Notes under the pieces: generated by a model
Told to the model about the DNA's origin: nothing
What the model saw: the letters and a program-made list of their open reading frames with translations, nothing else
The model's database searches: none
Assembly: GCA_032716605.1 (NCBI GenBank)
Contig: CM064572.1
Location: forward strand, 37,836,010 to 37,900,009
Length of the DNA: 64,000 nucleotides
Direction of reading: 5' to 3'
Source: Paralithodes platypus
Lineage: Eukaryota > Arthropoda > Malacostraca > Decapoda > Lithodidae
Shown here: positions 20,861 through 31,225 of the stretch, one piece after another
Position numbering within the stretch: the stretch's first letter is position 1
Layout: every line of letters begins with the position of its first letter
Position numbers and translations under genes: made by a program

Positions 20861-21079
20861 TTAACCCCTTCTGTACTGGCGACGTCTTTTACATTTTATT
20901 ATAGTTATATTTAGACGATTTTTGGCAGTTTAAGAAGGATCTGTGGTAGAAAAAAAAAAGTTCAGTGAGATAGTTTGAAACCTGTTAATTATTGCTGGAG
21001 GCCCTTTTTAAGCTGAATAAAATCATCTAATATTAGCCCGAATAAAGTTAAAGGGCGGCACCGGTACAGAAATGGTTAA
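20861..21079 (+). mobile_element. Family-B TTAA foldback element
   Basis: 219 bp from TTAACCCCTTCTGTACTGGC to CACCGGTACAGAAATGGTTAA-type end. The arms pair over about 85 bp (TATATTTAGACGATTTTTGG on one side, AATAAAATCATCTAATATTA on the other). Non-coding. Confidence 0.82.
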
Positions 21080-21235
21080 ATGGGTAGATAATTACGGACA
21101 GTATGAAAACAGGTATGTAAGTAAATTGAGTATATTGATGGTGATTTACCTTTACAATTGGTATGAGATGGGTTGATTACCACCAATATACCTTTAAATG
21201 GGTAGATTATTACAGACACTTTGTATACCCTTTTC
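21080..21235. repeat. Dispersed ~135-bp repeat with internal inverted repeat
   Basis: TATATTGATGGTGATTTACC and ACCACCAATATACC are inverted relative to one another. The direct repeat AATGGGTAGATNATTACNGACA brackets the unit. A diverged second copy is at 22780-22915. Confidence 0.55.
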
Positions 21236-21249
21236 ATATCTATATAAGT

Positions 21250-21304
21250 GTGTGTGAGAGAGAGAGAGAGAGAGTGAGAGTGAGTGACTGTGTGTGTGTG
21301 TGTG
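21250..21304. repeat. (GA)n/(GT)n microsatellite
   Basis: Short compound dinucleotide array. Confidence 0.9.
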
Positions 21305-21469
21305 ATGACGTCTCATAAAAAAATGACGAATACTTTTTGAGAAACCCTGCTTACAAAGAGACAAAGACCACAACGATCACATAACCTCCATAAATTTCGT
21401 TCGGCGGAAATAACAAAATAGTATGATAATAAAGGAGCTAGGCTAATTAATCCATCCCTACTCTTTATT

Positions 21470-22045
21470 GCTCTTCACCCTCTTACCTCATTAGTATTAG
21501 TCTCTTTTACTGTATCATCAAGACCCCCCTAATAAAGTAGTGACATTCATGTGCTACCCCCCCCCCCCCCTCTCTTACCTCATTTGTATCACCCTCCTCT
21601 TTTACTGTATCATCAAGACCCTAATAAACCCATGACATTCATAGGGAGAATTGTGGTACCCTACTCTTTATTCGTCACCCCCATCCCTCTTACCTCATTA
21701 GTATTATCCTCCCCTTATATTTCATCATCAAGACCTCCCAAATAAACTAGTGACATTCATATGGAGAGTTGTGCTACCCTACTCTTTATTCGTCCTCCCT
21801 CCCCCCTCCTCTTACCTCATTAGTATTAGTCTCCTCTTTAACTGTATCATCAACATCTAATAAACTAGCGTCATTCATAGGGAGAATTGTGGTAGTTATT
21901 CATAGGGAGAGTTCTGGTACCCTACTCTTTATTCCACCCCCGCCCCCTCTCTCTTACCTCATTAGTATTACCCTCCCCTTTTACTGTATCATCAGCACCC
22001 CCTTAATATACTAGTGAACATTCATAGGGAGAGTTGTGCTACCCT
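21470..22045. repeat. ~115-bp degenerate tandem repeat, about five copies
   Basis: Each unit carries CTCTTACCTCATTAGTATTA, ACTGTATCATCAAGACC, AATAAACTAGTGACATTCAT, AGGGAGAGTTGTGCTACCCT and ACTCTTTATTCGTC. Copies differ in poly-C length and small indels. Not coding. Confidence 0.85.
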
Positions 22046-22164
22046 TGCTTTATACTTGCCACGTTGTATTCAGTCGAAAAAGGGTAGAGGGTACTGTAAT
22101 GGTGTTGGGTTGGTATCCCTACAAATGGCCTGCTTACCTTTGATCCCTTCTTTCTGTTGTGGTG

Positions 22165-22166
22165 TG

Positions 22167-22206
<40 letters not shown>

Positions 22207-22398
22207 CTCCTTTTATCTCCTTTGTTTTGCTCGCATCCTTAATTCCTTCTCTCTCTCTCTCTCTGTCTGCTCCCCATCCTTCCTTCCTTCTCTTTTCCAT
22301 TTACCTCTTCTCCTCTCACCTCACTCTTTCTCTCTTTCTGCTCCCCATTCTTCCTTCCTTCCTTCTCTCTTTCACTTTCCTCTTCTCCTCTCCCCTCA

Positions 22399-22448
<50 letters not shown>

Positions 22449-22520
22449 TAAGCTTCCTTCCTGTTCTCCCCTTGTACTGTCGTTCTTCCAGTTTTTCTCT
22501 CTTCCTCTTTCTTTATTTCC
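22165..22520. repeat. Pyrimidine-rich tract with (CT)n
   Basis: (CT)n runs at 22171-22203 and 22404-22443, linked by CTTCCTTC-rich sequence. The T-rich 22520-22780 that follows shows no gene. Confidence 0.92.
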
Positions 22521-22779
22521 ACGGTGACTATTTTCTCTTCGGTTCCCAGCTTTATCTCCTTGATGTCTTCTCCCTTTGTCTTCTTCTTTTTACTCTCTGT
22601 CCCTTTTGTTATGTTACATTTCTTTTGTCTTGGGTTATATACATTATTTTTTATTGGATTTTATAACTACGGTAATTTTTCCACATGGTTTTGTTTTCCA
22701 TGTTTTTTTTCTTCACTTCCAGTTTTACGATTATTTGTTTTCTAAGTAAAACAAACAAATCAAGGGTATTCAAAGGGTA

Positions 22780-22915
22780 TGCAAAATGTATACAAAATCA
22801 TTGGATATATTGATGGTGACTTGCCTTTCCATCTTTGAATAATATGGGTATATTACCATCAATATACCTTTCGATGGGTCAATTATTATGAACATTTTAA
22901 TTACTCTTTTCACAC
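22780..22915. repeat. Second copy of the ~135-bp dispersed repeat
   Basis: GGATATATTGATGGTGACTT and ATTACCATCAATATACCTTT match the unit at 21080-21235, including its inverted halves. Confidence 0.55.
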
Positions 22916-22978
22916 CCATGATTTTTTATGAGTACACTTTCTTCTACGTAAGTTCCTAGACGTCACCGGTTTGCAGAG

Positions 22979-23191
22979 TTTACCCCTTCTGTACAAGCGG
23001 TCTTTTTAATTTTATTCTAGCTATATTTAGACAATTTGTTGCAGTTTAATAACGATCTGTGCTAGTAAAAAGGGTCAAGTAAGATAGTTCGAAGCCTGTT
23101 AATTGCTGGAGGCCCTTTATAAACTGAATAAAATCGTCTAATAGTAGCCAGAATCAAGTTAAGAGGATGGCACCAGTACTGTATGGGTTAA
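22979..23191 (+). mobile_element. Family-B TTAA foldback element
   Basis: 213 bp. The left TTAA has decayed to TTTA (TTTACCCCTTCTGTAC); the right end is CACCAGTACTGTATGGGTTAA. The central GGTCAAGTAAGATAGTTCGA and both foldback arms are clear. Confidence 0.8.
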
Positions 23192-23329
23192 TATCGGTCC
23201 CTCTTCTCACAAGGCAATATATATTTTCCCTCTCTATTACTTCACCAAAATCCGATTCCTATTTCCCTGAAGGCCCATCCCCCACATTTTTTCTTTCCAT
23301 TCTCTCCTTTCATTCTCGCTTCCAGGAAA

Positions 23330-24115
23330 ATAGGGGAGGAAGAATGGAAAACTGGAAGAGCATGGCCAGACTTGAAGGGCATGGAAAGCCAGCAAGGGAA
23401 CTGGAGACGCATGGAAGAACCTGGAAACTGAGGATGGTCTGGAAACTAATTAGGAAAGATCTGATAACACTTGGATAACTGGAAAAGTCTGAAAAATCTG
23501 AGGATGGTATGGAAAAGATTGGGAAAGGTCTGAAAACACTTGGAAAACTGGAAACAAAAAGACTGAGACCTGGAAAAGATTGTGAAAGGTCTGAAAACAC
23601 TTGGGGAACTCGAAAACAAAAGACTGAAGAGGGCCTGGACAAATTTGGGAAAGGCCTGGGCAGACTTAGAGCACTGGAAAAATAGACTGAAGATATCCCG
23701 AAAAAGATTGGGAAAGGTCTGGAAACACTTAGATACCTGGAAAAGAGCCTGGAAAGTCTGAGGATGGTCTGGAAAATGGGAAAAGTCTGGAAACACTTGG
23801 AGAACTGGAAGAGAGCCAGCTGGAAAGAATGAGGATGGCCTGAAAAAGATTGGGAGAGGCCTTGACAGATTTAGATAACTGGAAACAAAAGGACTGAGGA
23901 TGACCTGGAAAAGATTGGGAAAGGTCTGAAAACATTTTCAGAACTGGAAAAGACTATAGAGATCATGGAAACAACGGAAGGGCGTAGTAAAGATTGACTG
24001 AAAAGTCTGAAAAACTGGAAGGACCTAAAAATACTGGAAGGCCCCTTAAAACTTAAAAGGCTGAACAAGATTGAGGATGTCCAGGAAGCTACCGATAGAC
24101 CATGGAAGGACTGAA
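23330..24115. repeat. Purine-rich degenerate minisatellite
   Basis: The words CTGGAAAAGATTGGGAAAGG and CTGAAAACACTTGGAAAACT recur with irregular spacing of about 30-70 bp. Minus-strand frames rich in Phe/Ser/Pro are shadows. Confidence 0.85.
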
Positions 24116-24132
24116 GAGGACCTATGTTATTA

Positions 24133-24433
24133 TTAACCCCCTCAGACTGAAATAGTTAACTTACTGACGAGGAGGCGGACCGCACGGTATTATCCCCACA
24201 ACAGTCAAAATCTCACTGAGGGACCGTTAGAAGTCGGAGGAACTTGGGGTTGCCACCAGTCGACAGATTCTGATCTAACTTACCTAACTTACTGAGCTCA
24301 AATGACGCAGAAGCGTCATATAACTTATTGTAGAGCTATTTCACTAGGCTCATATGACGGGATCGCGTCATATGAGCAGTGGGGCGGAACCGCCATATGA
24401 CGCGATCGCGTCATATGAGTCGGAGGGGGTTAA
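24133..24433 (+). mobile_element. Family-C TTAA element with large palindromes
   Basis: TTAACCCCCTCAGACT at the left and the inverted GAGTCGGAGGGGGTTAA at the right, both at TTAA. The right half holds a 24-bp perfect palindrome with core ATGACGCGATCGCGTCAT (24393-24416). A nearly perfect 28-bp palindrome CTCATATGACG.. ..CGTCATATGAG is at 24352-24379. Non-coding. A second copy is at 47854-48088. Confidence 0.7.
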
Positions 24434-24625
24434 GAGGGTTTATCAAGACCGTATTTACCTATTTGAGTCGTAGAGGTAGATTATAAGCAAAAACATTGTC
24501 TAATGGTAACCAGAATAGGATGAAAATGACGTAATGGTGGTGAAGGGTTTAACCCCTTTAGTACCGGTGACGTCCTTTTCATTATATTCTGGCAACTATT
24601 AGACGATTTTACTCAGCTGACAAAG
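24430..24625 (+). mobile_element. Family-B remnants in a chain after C
   Basis: 24430-24552 ends with a B right arm (GTCTAATGGTAACCAGAATA ... GGTGAAGGGTTTAA). A new B left arm then starts at the same TTAA (TTAACCCCTTTAGTACCGG, to AACTATTAGACGATTTTACT). Both are incomplete. The junctions reuse single TTAA sites, including that of family C at 24430. Confidence 0.6.
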
Positions 24626-24629
24626 GACG

Positions 24630-25370
24630 TCTGCTAATGGAAAGGGAGGGGCTGGCAAGACTGCAAGAAGAGTAGGCCCTGGAAAAGAAAGAATGGAGGG
24701 GGGTGGGGATGGAAAGACTATGAGGAGAGGGAGGGGCGGGAAAGACTGGAAGAAGAGGAGACCTGGAAAAAAAAGAATGGAGGGTAAGGGGGCTGGAAAG
24801 ACGATGAGGAGGGCGAGAGGGAAGGAGGGGCTGGAAAGACTGGAATAAGAGGACACCCTGGAACAGAAAGAATGGAGGGAGGGGACTTGGAAAGACTATG
24901 CGGAGGGGCTGGAAAGACTGGAAGAGGAGGAGGCCCTGGAAATGAAAGGATGGAGGGAAGAGGGGGAGGGGGCTGGAATGACTATGAGGAGGGGGAGGGA
25001 CTGGAAAGAATGGAGGGAAGAGGGGGAGGGGGGCTGGAATGACTATGAGGAGGGGGAGGGACTGGAAAGACTGGAATAAGAGCAGACCCTGGAAAAGAAA
25101 GAATGGAGGGGGGAGGGGGAGCTGGAAAGACTATAAGAAGGGGGGAGGAGGGGCTGGAAAGACTGGAAGAAGAGGAGATCCTGGAAAAGAAAGAATGGAG
25201 GGGGAACTGGAGATACTATGAAGAGGGAAAAGGGGGGTGGGTAGGAGGGGCTGGAAAGACTATGAGGAAGTGGAGGGGGGAGGGGGGGGGGCAAGAGGAG
25301 ATGGGGTGAGGGGCCTGGGTGCTGCGGAAATGAAGAGGAGTTTGGGTGAAAGGAAGTTGAGGAAGGCAAT
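24630..25370. repeat. Purine-rich degenerate minisatellite (GGAGGGG / GGAAAGACT)
   Basis: Units containing CTGGAAAGACTGGAAGAAGA, CCTGGAAAAGAAAGAATGGA and GGGGGAGGGG recur at about 50-110 bp. One ~58-bp block is duplicated almost exactly at 24960-25080. Strong purine strand bias. Confidence 0.85.
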
Positions 25371-25384
25371 GTTAGACAGGGGGC

Positions 25385-25660
25385 CCACCTTTCTTTATTT
25401 TACTCAATCTCTCTTTTTTCTCTCTCTCTCTCTTGTTGTGCGTGTGTGTGTTCCTTAACCTCCCGCCTTTCTTTCTTTTACTCAATCTCTCTTGTTCTCT
25501 CTATATATCTCGCTCTCTCTCTCCTTGTATGTGTGTGTGTTCCTAGACCTCCCGCATTTCCTTCTTTAACTGGACCTCTTTTGCTCTCTCTCTCTCTCTC
25601 TCTGTATATGTTCCTAGGCCTCCCCCCTCCTTCTTCCCTCTTATTTCCTTTCCTCACCAT

Positions 25661-25740
<80 letters not shown>
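25385..25740. repeat. Pyrimidine-rich repeat ending in (CT)n
   Basis: Three ~85-bp units of the form CTTTACTCAATCTCTCTT ... GTGTGTGTGTTCCT.GACCTCCC, then (CT)n from about 25664 to 25738. Confidence 0.9.
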
Positions 25741-25743
<3 letters not shown>

Positions 25744-26004
25744 CTTTGCACCACTCGTTCAATAATCCTGTTCCGCTGAATTTACACACGCGCACACACA
25801 CACACTAAAGTTAACCTATCATTATCACAATATATATATAAAAATAAAAAACAATACAGACATACACTGTCACAAAGGCATACCCACTTTTATTTTTACA
25901 AACACGCCAAAGCTAATCTAGCATTTTCAAAATACATACAGTATAATTAATTAAAAATAGTCACCTACAATGGCATACACTTTTTCTCTCTCTTTTGTTT
26001 ATTA

Positions 26005-26233
26005 ATGTATTTATTTATGTATGTACCGGTATAGATTATACTGTATATTCAGCAGCATGAAATGTATTTATTTATGTATGTACCGGTATAGATTATACTG
26101 TATATTCAGCAGCATGAAATGTATTTATTTATGTATGTACCGGTATAGATTATACTGTATATTCAGCAGCATGAAATGTATTTATTTATGTATGTACCGG
26201 TATAGATTATACTGTATATTCAGCAGCATGAAA
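26005..26233. repeat. 57-bp tandem repeat x4
   Basis: Four essentially identical units (ATGTATTTATTTATGTATGT ... TACCGGTATAG ... ATTCAGCAGCATGAA). The length is a multiple of three, so an open frame of four identical blocks appears, but nothing suggests it is translated. Confidence 0.96.
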
Positions 26234-26344
26234 TCACACCACACCCGCTCGCACTCCAAATTACATGGGCCCATTAACCTAAATGTCCGTGGTGGCAAAT
26301 TATGATATAGGTCGACTGGTGATTGGTGGGGCGAGTGATAGAGC

Positions 26345-26409
26345 CAAACACACACTTAGGCAGGTAAACAGACACATACATACACACGCACACACGCACA
26401 CACACATAA

Positions 26410-26450
<41 letters not shown>

Positions 26451-26560
26451 CATGCAGGCACACACACACACACCTATATATCTGCATCATGAAATCATAC
26501 CAGTTACATACACTAGCACCTATTATCGCTCACACACACACACACACACACACACACCAA
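26345..26560. repeat. (CA)n arrays within a duplicated segment
   Basis: CA arrays at 26380-26472 and 26530-26557. The flanking words CCATTAACC..AATG and GTGATTGGTGGGGCGAGTG occur on both sides (26272-26335 and 26571-26638), a ~300-bp duplication. Confidence 0.85.
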
Positions 26561-26637
26561 TCTACATAGAGCCATTAACCCAAATGCCAGTGTTGGTAAA
26601 TCATGATTTAGGTCAACTTGTGATTGGTGGGGCGAGT

Positions 26638-27140
26638 GGTGGGGGGGGGGGGGGGCGTGGGGGGGGGAGGGTGATGTGATAGGGATATTGCTGTGGGATT
26701 TGTGTTTATTGGAAAGGGTGGGTGAAATTGGGTGTGATATGAGGTGAGATGAGGTGTGGTGGAATTTGGGGTGTGGCGGTGGGTGAAGGGTGAAATTGGG
26801 TGTGAGGTGGGGTGTACGGGTGAGTGAAATTGAGTTTGAGGTGAGGTGAGGTGTTGTGGAATGCGAATTAGTGTAAGGTGGGGGTGGAAGTGGAACAGTG
26901 GTGATGAAATATGGGGAGATGGTGAGAGGGGTGTGGTGGATGAGGTTCTGTAGGTGTAGTGGTGGGTGAAAGGTGAGTGAGGTGTGGTGGTGGGTGATAG
27001 GTTGGGTGTGGGGGCAGTATGGTAAATGAAGTGTTCTTGGGGTGGATGAGGTTATGAGGGTATAAGAGATGGGTGGAAGACTAGTATGGACAATATAGGG
27101 TTGTTGGGTGGAATAACAGTGGAATGGGGTGTGGTGACAG
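26638..27140. repeat. G/T-rich degenerate minisatellite
   Basis: GGGTGTGAGGTGAGGTG-type words recur after a 15-base G run at 26640-26655. No gene. Confidence 0.85.
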
Positions 27141-27169
27141 GATCATAAACACAAATTAGATGATCAGTA

Positions 27170-27480
27170 GACAAACACCCACACTAAACTATGTTAATTC
27201 ACAAAATCATACACACGCACCATGCAAACACACATGCAAACAAAGCACACACAAACTCACTAAGAAACACAGAAACACAGATACACATATATATATATAC
27301 ACACACACAAATACACGCACACACACACAGGTTCTGTTTTGTGTATGTATTTCCTGGAACACGGTGAGCGAGATTAGTTGTGTTTGTAAATTATGACATT
27401 GTATGTATTATTACGTGTGTTTGTGTGTGTGTGGGAGTGGACAAACATGCATAAACACACAAATGCACACACACTTTTAT
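27170..27480. repeat. (CA)n-rich sequence
   Basis: Scattered ACACACA arrays with a short TA run at 27287-27298 and a GT block at 27413-27433. Confidence 0.85.
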
Positions 27481-27504
27481 AATTCAACCTAGTGTGGTTT
27501 TATC

Positions 27505-27509
<5 letters not shown>

Positions 27510-27542
<33 letters not shown>
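27510..27542. repeat. (AT)n microsatellite
   Basis: About 16 AT units just upstream of the piggyBac-like element. Confidence 0.95.
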
Positions 27543-27545
<3 letters not shown>

Positions 27546-27565
27546 AAATTATCAAATAACCCCTT

Positions 27566-28470
27566 TTAACCCTTCCAGCCCGGGCAGCATTTTAAAATGA
27601 CAGTGCGGCAAATGGGCCGGAACCCGGGTGTCCTTTTAAAATCCCTATGCTTGTAAGCGTGCTTTGAAATTCGCGCGGCAAAAATTTACTTTGCAGGGGC
27701 GATCGCAGCACCATCAAGCCTCAACTACTACCGTTATCAGTTCGTACGTGCCCGCCATGGCGAGTTATAGTGAAATCATGAATAACGACGCGTCCGATTC
27801 TGTGCAACCTCCCGCGCACCCCAGTGCTACCCCGCTTGCTACATCGACGCCTGTTGCAAGCAAGAAAAAGGCTCAACGCAAGAAAGTGAAGGTATTGTTG
27901 AGTGACAGTGCTATACACCGAGAACTTTTTGCCATTGAAGAAAGCAGTGGCGAAAGCTTAGTTGATAAAGAGCAGTTTATTACCCGTGCAAGTGAAGACA
28001 AGGATTTTGTAGGGTTTGGGGATGATGACAATGTTGACCTGTTTGAGGGAGGGGATAGTAGTGATGATCCTGATGTGGAAGTGTTGCAGGAAGGTGCAGT
28101 CGAACTTCCGAGTGTGCTAGAGCCTAGACCTACCCCGTCGCCATATTTGCGTGGTCAGCCTAGGCCTAGCCCTAGCCCTAGCCCAGGGCCTTCCCCTTTG
28201 CCTGCCTGTACGCCCTTGAAAGTGGGTTAATACTTTTACAAACAATCTCTTGTGAAAAGTGCAGCCAAGAAAGCACGTAGGGCAGCAGAAAAAGCTAGGG
28301 AAGGCGAAGATAGTGATAGTGACGCCGACCCTGGTCTAGCAACCACCCGCATTCCTTTGTCACGACGCCTTGACCCGGGACGCCGCGCGGGTCACCCACA
28401 GCCCTCTGCTTCATCTCTCCCTCACGATGTTCAAAGGGCCTCTACAAGTGGTACTAGTGGGGCGGCAACC
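27566..28470 (+). mobile_element. Truncated piggyBac-like element, 5' end
   Basis: It begins at TTAA with CCCTTCCAGCCCGGGC, a CCC-starting terminus of the piggyBac kind. A subterminal region follows, holding the palindrome CATTTTAAAATG and the inverted words GCCCGGGC and GAACCCGGGTG. An open frame begins at 27664 (likely ATG at 27757). Similarity to anything transposon-like ends at the CA array near 28470, so the catalytic domain and right terminus are missing. The assignment rests on the TTAA, the terminus and an acidic N-terminal protein; it is an inference. Confidence 0.5.
27757..28470 (+). pseudogene. Acidic N-terminal region of a piggyBac-like transposase
   Basis: The likely start is MASYSEIMNNDASDS at 27757. 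The frame opens upstream at 27664, but that part overlaps the terminal sequence. The protein has a basic patch KKKAQRKKVKV, then LSDSAIHRELFAIEES, then a strongly acidic run (DKDFVGFGDDDNVDLFEG, DSSDDPDVEV), then a proline/serine linker (RPSPSPSPGPSPLP). It stops at 28230. A one-base shift resumes a related frame at 28252 (AAKKARRAAEKAREGEDSDS ... LPHDVQRASTSGTSGAA) until the CA repeat. PiggyBac transposases commonly start with such acidic, low-complexity regions, followed by a DDD catalytic domain, which is absent here. It could instead be another acidic element protein. Confidence 0.45.
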
Positions 28471-28725
28471 TACACACACGCACACAACCTACACACACAC
28501 CAACCAACCTCCTACACACCCACACACACCTACTTACCTACCTAACCGCCTACACACACACACACACACACCTATCTATCTGGACATACACAAACACATA
28601 CACAAACACACACACAAACCTACCTACACACCTTCCTACCTACCTACCTGCACACACAAACAAACACTTTCCTACCCACATACCCACCTACCTACACACA
28701 CACACCTACCTACACCTCTCTAGTG
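28465..28725. repeat. (CA)n / (ACCT)n compound repeat
   Basis: ACACACACC and CCTACCTACC words alternate. It truncates the piggyBac-like frame. Confidence 0.9.
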
Positions 28726-28765
28726 TGTCTTTCTGTGTATTTGAATAAGTCTCCCATTCCCACTC

Positions 28766-28766
28766 T

Positions 28767-28806
<40 letters not shown>

Positions 28807-28809
28807 TCA
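28766..28809. repeat. (CT)n microsatellite
   Basis: About 19 CT units. The 350 bp that follow (28810-29159) show no gene; a GGCTTAGGTTGACCAGTA word is tandemly doubled at 29103-29140. Confidence 0.92.
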
Positions 28810-29159
28810 TTACAAGTATAATTTAACCCTATGAAAAAATACCGTTCCCATCTGTGCGTGTGTGTGTATTCACTTGCTTGTTCGTCAAGGGGAATCCACG
28901 CAATGCGAGCTAAGCTCATTATTATCGCGCCTCCTTAACTGGGTATGTATTGCGTGAAATGCATGTTAAGTGTTTATGTATCGTTGGAATGGCTGTGGAT
29001 GTGTGTGTAGTCTGTAATTTAGCCAATTGGTGACATCTGGAAACGAAGGCTTAGGGTTAATCTGTACGGTACCATTCTCACTACGGTACCAGTCTCACCC
29101 GAAGGCTTAGGTTGACCAGTAGCTTAGGTTGACCAGTACGATACCCATCTCACCTTGTA

Positions 29160-29346
29160 ACCGATCACCAACCCCAGATGGGACGTCACAACTTCGTCCA
29201 CTTATTCCAGGTTCCTATTTATACTGCTAGGTGAACAGAGGCTACACCATTAGGAGACTTGCCCAAATGTCTCTTCCCCGCCCGGGTCTCGAACCCGGGA
29301 CCTTCTGGTTGTGAGCCAGACGCGCTATCAGTTACACCACGGGGAG
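29160..29346 (-). mobile_element. tRNA-derived SINE
   Basis: The head (29274-29345, minus strand) folds as a tRNA: acceptor TCCCCGT with GCGGGGA, anticodon arm TCTGG-CTCACAA-CCAGA (anticodon CAC, valine type), T arm CCGGG-TTCGAGA-CCCGG. Downstream on the minus strand is a non-tRNA body (CTAATGGTGTAGCCTCTGTT, CACCTAGCAGTATAAATAGG). A tRNA-like head fused to an unrelated body, lying in repeat-only DNA, points to a SINE rather than a gene. The internal pol III boxes would lie in the head. The 3' end is unclear; it may extend to about 29085. Confidence 0.7.
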
Positions 29347-29360
29347 GTGTGTGTAGGTGT

Positions 29361-29405
<45 letters not shown>

Positions 29406-29412
29406 TGTGTGC
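29347..29412. repeat. (GT)n microsatellite
   Basis: About 30 GT units abutting the SINE head. Confidence 0.95.
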
Positions 29413-29420
29413 AGGCCTGC

Positions 29421-29629
29421 TTAACCCTTTCTGTACCTACGGCGTCTTTACTTTTTTTCTAGGTGGTATTCGACGAGTTTATTCAATTTCAAAAGAACCT
29501 CCAGCAATTAACAGGTTTCGAACTATCTCACTCAACCCTTTTACTACCGCAGATCCTTCTTAAACTGGAAAAAATATAAATATAAGTAGAATATAATTAA
29601 AAAGGCGTCATCGGTACAGCAGGGGTTAA
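29421..29629 (-). mobile_element. Family-B TTAA foldback element
   Basis: 209 bp between TTAA at 29421 and 29626, opposite orientation to the copies at 977 and 20861 (centre reads ACCTCCAGCAATTAACAGG). Ends TTAACCCTTTCTGTACC and GGTACAGCAGGGGTTAA. The 264 bp after it show nothing recognisable. Confidence 0.8.
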
Positions 29630-29893
29630 GCTTTCCATCTAACCCTCGTTCTCCGGTTCTAAGCCTGAGCCTTTTTTGTTTTGCTTGTATATGTTAATCT
29701 GGAGTCCTGTTTATCTTTATACCCCTCTATCTCTCTATCCCTTATTTCATCTAAGGCTTTGTTATATCCACTCTATGTAAACTCTCACCCTCTAGTTTTG
29801 ATCGATAGGTCTGTGTGGTCAGTGTAATTTGTCAATATATGCAAATCTCTCTCATGCACGTGTATACTGTTTATACAATATGCAATATATATA

Positions 29894-29985
29894 TTGCCAG
29901 ACGCCTTACTCCCCTTAATGAGGGTAGCCATAGGCCCCAAAGCGGACCTATTCCTAGTAAGAGGGTCAACCCAAGCCAGTATATA
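29894..29985 (-). mobile_element. LINE 3'-end relic related to the R family
   Basis: TGCCAGACGCCTTACTCCCC and TAATGAGGGTAGCCATAGG align with the R1/R2 terminus TGCCTGACGCCGTGATCCCC / GAAGGGGTGGCCACGAA, keeping the CCCC-loop-GGG stem. The body is different or decayed. It lies next to TA repeats rather than a TAGA tail. Confidence 0.45.
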
Positions 29986-29996
29986 TACTGTATACT

Positions 29997-30015
29997 GTAT
30001 ATATATATATAAATA

Positions 30016-30077
<62 letters not shown>

Positions 30078-30084
30078 TATATAT
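29997..30084. repeat. (TA)n microsatellite
   Basis: About 35 TA units with two CAGTATA interruptions. Confidence 0.95.
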
Positions 30085-30735
30085 TGTTACGACTGAGGTT
30101 TAAATATATCAGGGTTCTTATTCATTGGACTAGTAATGGCATAAATGCTACAACGGAAAGTGCTAGATCCAACCTCTGATGTATATTCCCAGTGAACAAA
30201 GAACACAAATACTCTCCAGAGTTCTATATGCAATAATAGGTTATTAAACTCTCAATAAATGTGCGTCTACTCTAGGCTTAATGTTATGTGAAAACAGCCT
30301 ATTACTACCTATAACCGAAAGTGCTTGGTTATGGTATGCAAAGTAAGGTGGTAAGAGAAGTTACAGCTTACGTTACCTTAATCAATAAATGTCAGGCACT
30401 CCTGCATGAAAGAAAGTGCACTAAAGTCCTTCAACACCAACAAGGAATCTTCTTTAAATGTTAGATGCTATCAAGATGCTCGAATCGGAAATGGAACCCC
30501 AAAAGGCAGGCAGCGGAACAATGCTCGTGCAGGCTATGCACACAAAAAGGCAGGAGATATAATGCAGTCGGAGCCAAGAATATCCTAAACGCCACAACAA
30601 TAATAATAATCGCCACGACAATGCAGTATTCCTATCAACAAAAAGAGCCTAAGTCGTTTGTGTCTCAATACATCAAACTAGACTGCGAAATGCTTGTGTA
30701 ATCATAAACGGGTATGCATAAAAAGAGTAATTGGT

Positions 30736-31225
30736 TTAACCCTTAAAAAGCGGCTCACCACATAAGTCGTATTTAATAAAGCTGGACTATGTGGCGGCGC
30801 TCGACATAGGTCGAGTGGCAATTTCAGCACGTAATGTTGCTGAGAGAGAGAGAGACAAGTGGTGGCAGGAGACTATCGAGCGTATGACTGCTCCAGACCA
30901 CCGCGGCGAACCTACTGACACGAATCTCAGCTCCCTCCTCCCTCTCTCACTCGCTACATACTGAATTATATGGGGAAAGTGGCTAATTACCTGCTTTTTG
31001 CACTCGCGTTGCACGGTTATTGCAAGAAAACTATCCATCATACAAGGATCGTTATGGTGTCATTCGAAAGCTCTGTTTATGCCCTTTCAGGGATAGATAC
31101 TTGTTTTTCGTTCTGGGTCTTATTTAGGCATGAAAATGATCACGTAAACAGCCCTATTTTGGCTAAAAACACCCCGCTGGGCGGTACATATAAATAAACC
31201 GCATAGGCCGCTAAAGAAGGGTTAA
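30736..31225 (+). mobile_element. Family-D TTAA element
   Basis: 490 bp from TTAACCCTTAAAAAGCGGC to AGGCCGCTAAAGAAGGGTTAA-type end. Internal landmarks are GTGGCGGCGCTCGACATAGG, ACCACCGCGGCGAACC, a 50-bp CTCCCTCCTCCCTC patch, GCGTTGCACGGTTATTGC and AACAGCCCTATTTTGGC. Non-coding. Close copies are at 32164-32672 (inverted) and 43573-44060. Confidence 0.8.

Noticed and set aside
26021..26305. Four-fold repeated YRLYCIFSSMKCI peptide
   Set aside because: A 57-bp tandem repeat read in frame; no supporting signal.
29274..29345. Functional tRNA-Val gene
   Set aside because: No oligo-T terminator directly after the 3' end, a SINE-like body follows, and positions 8-13 of the D arm deviate; best read as a SINE head.
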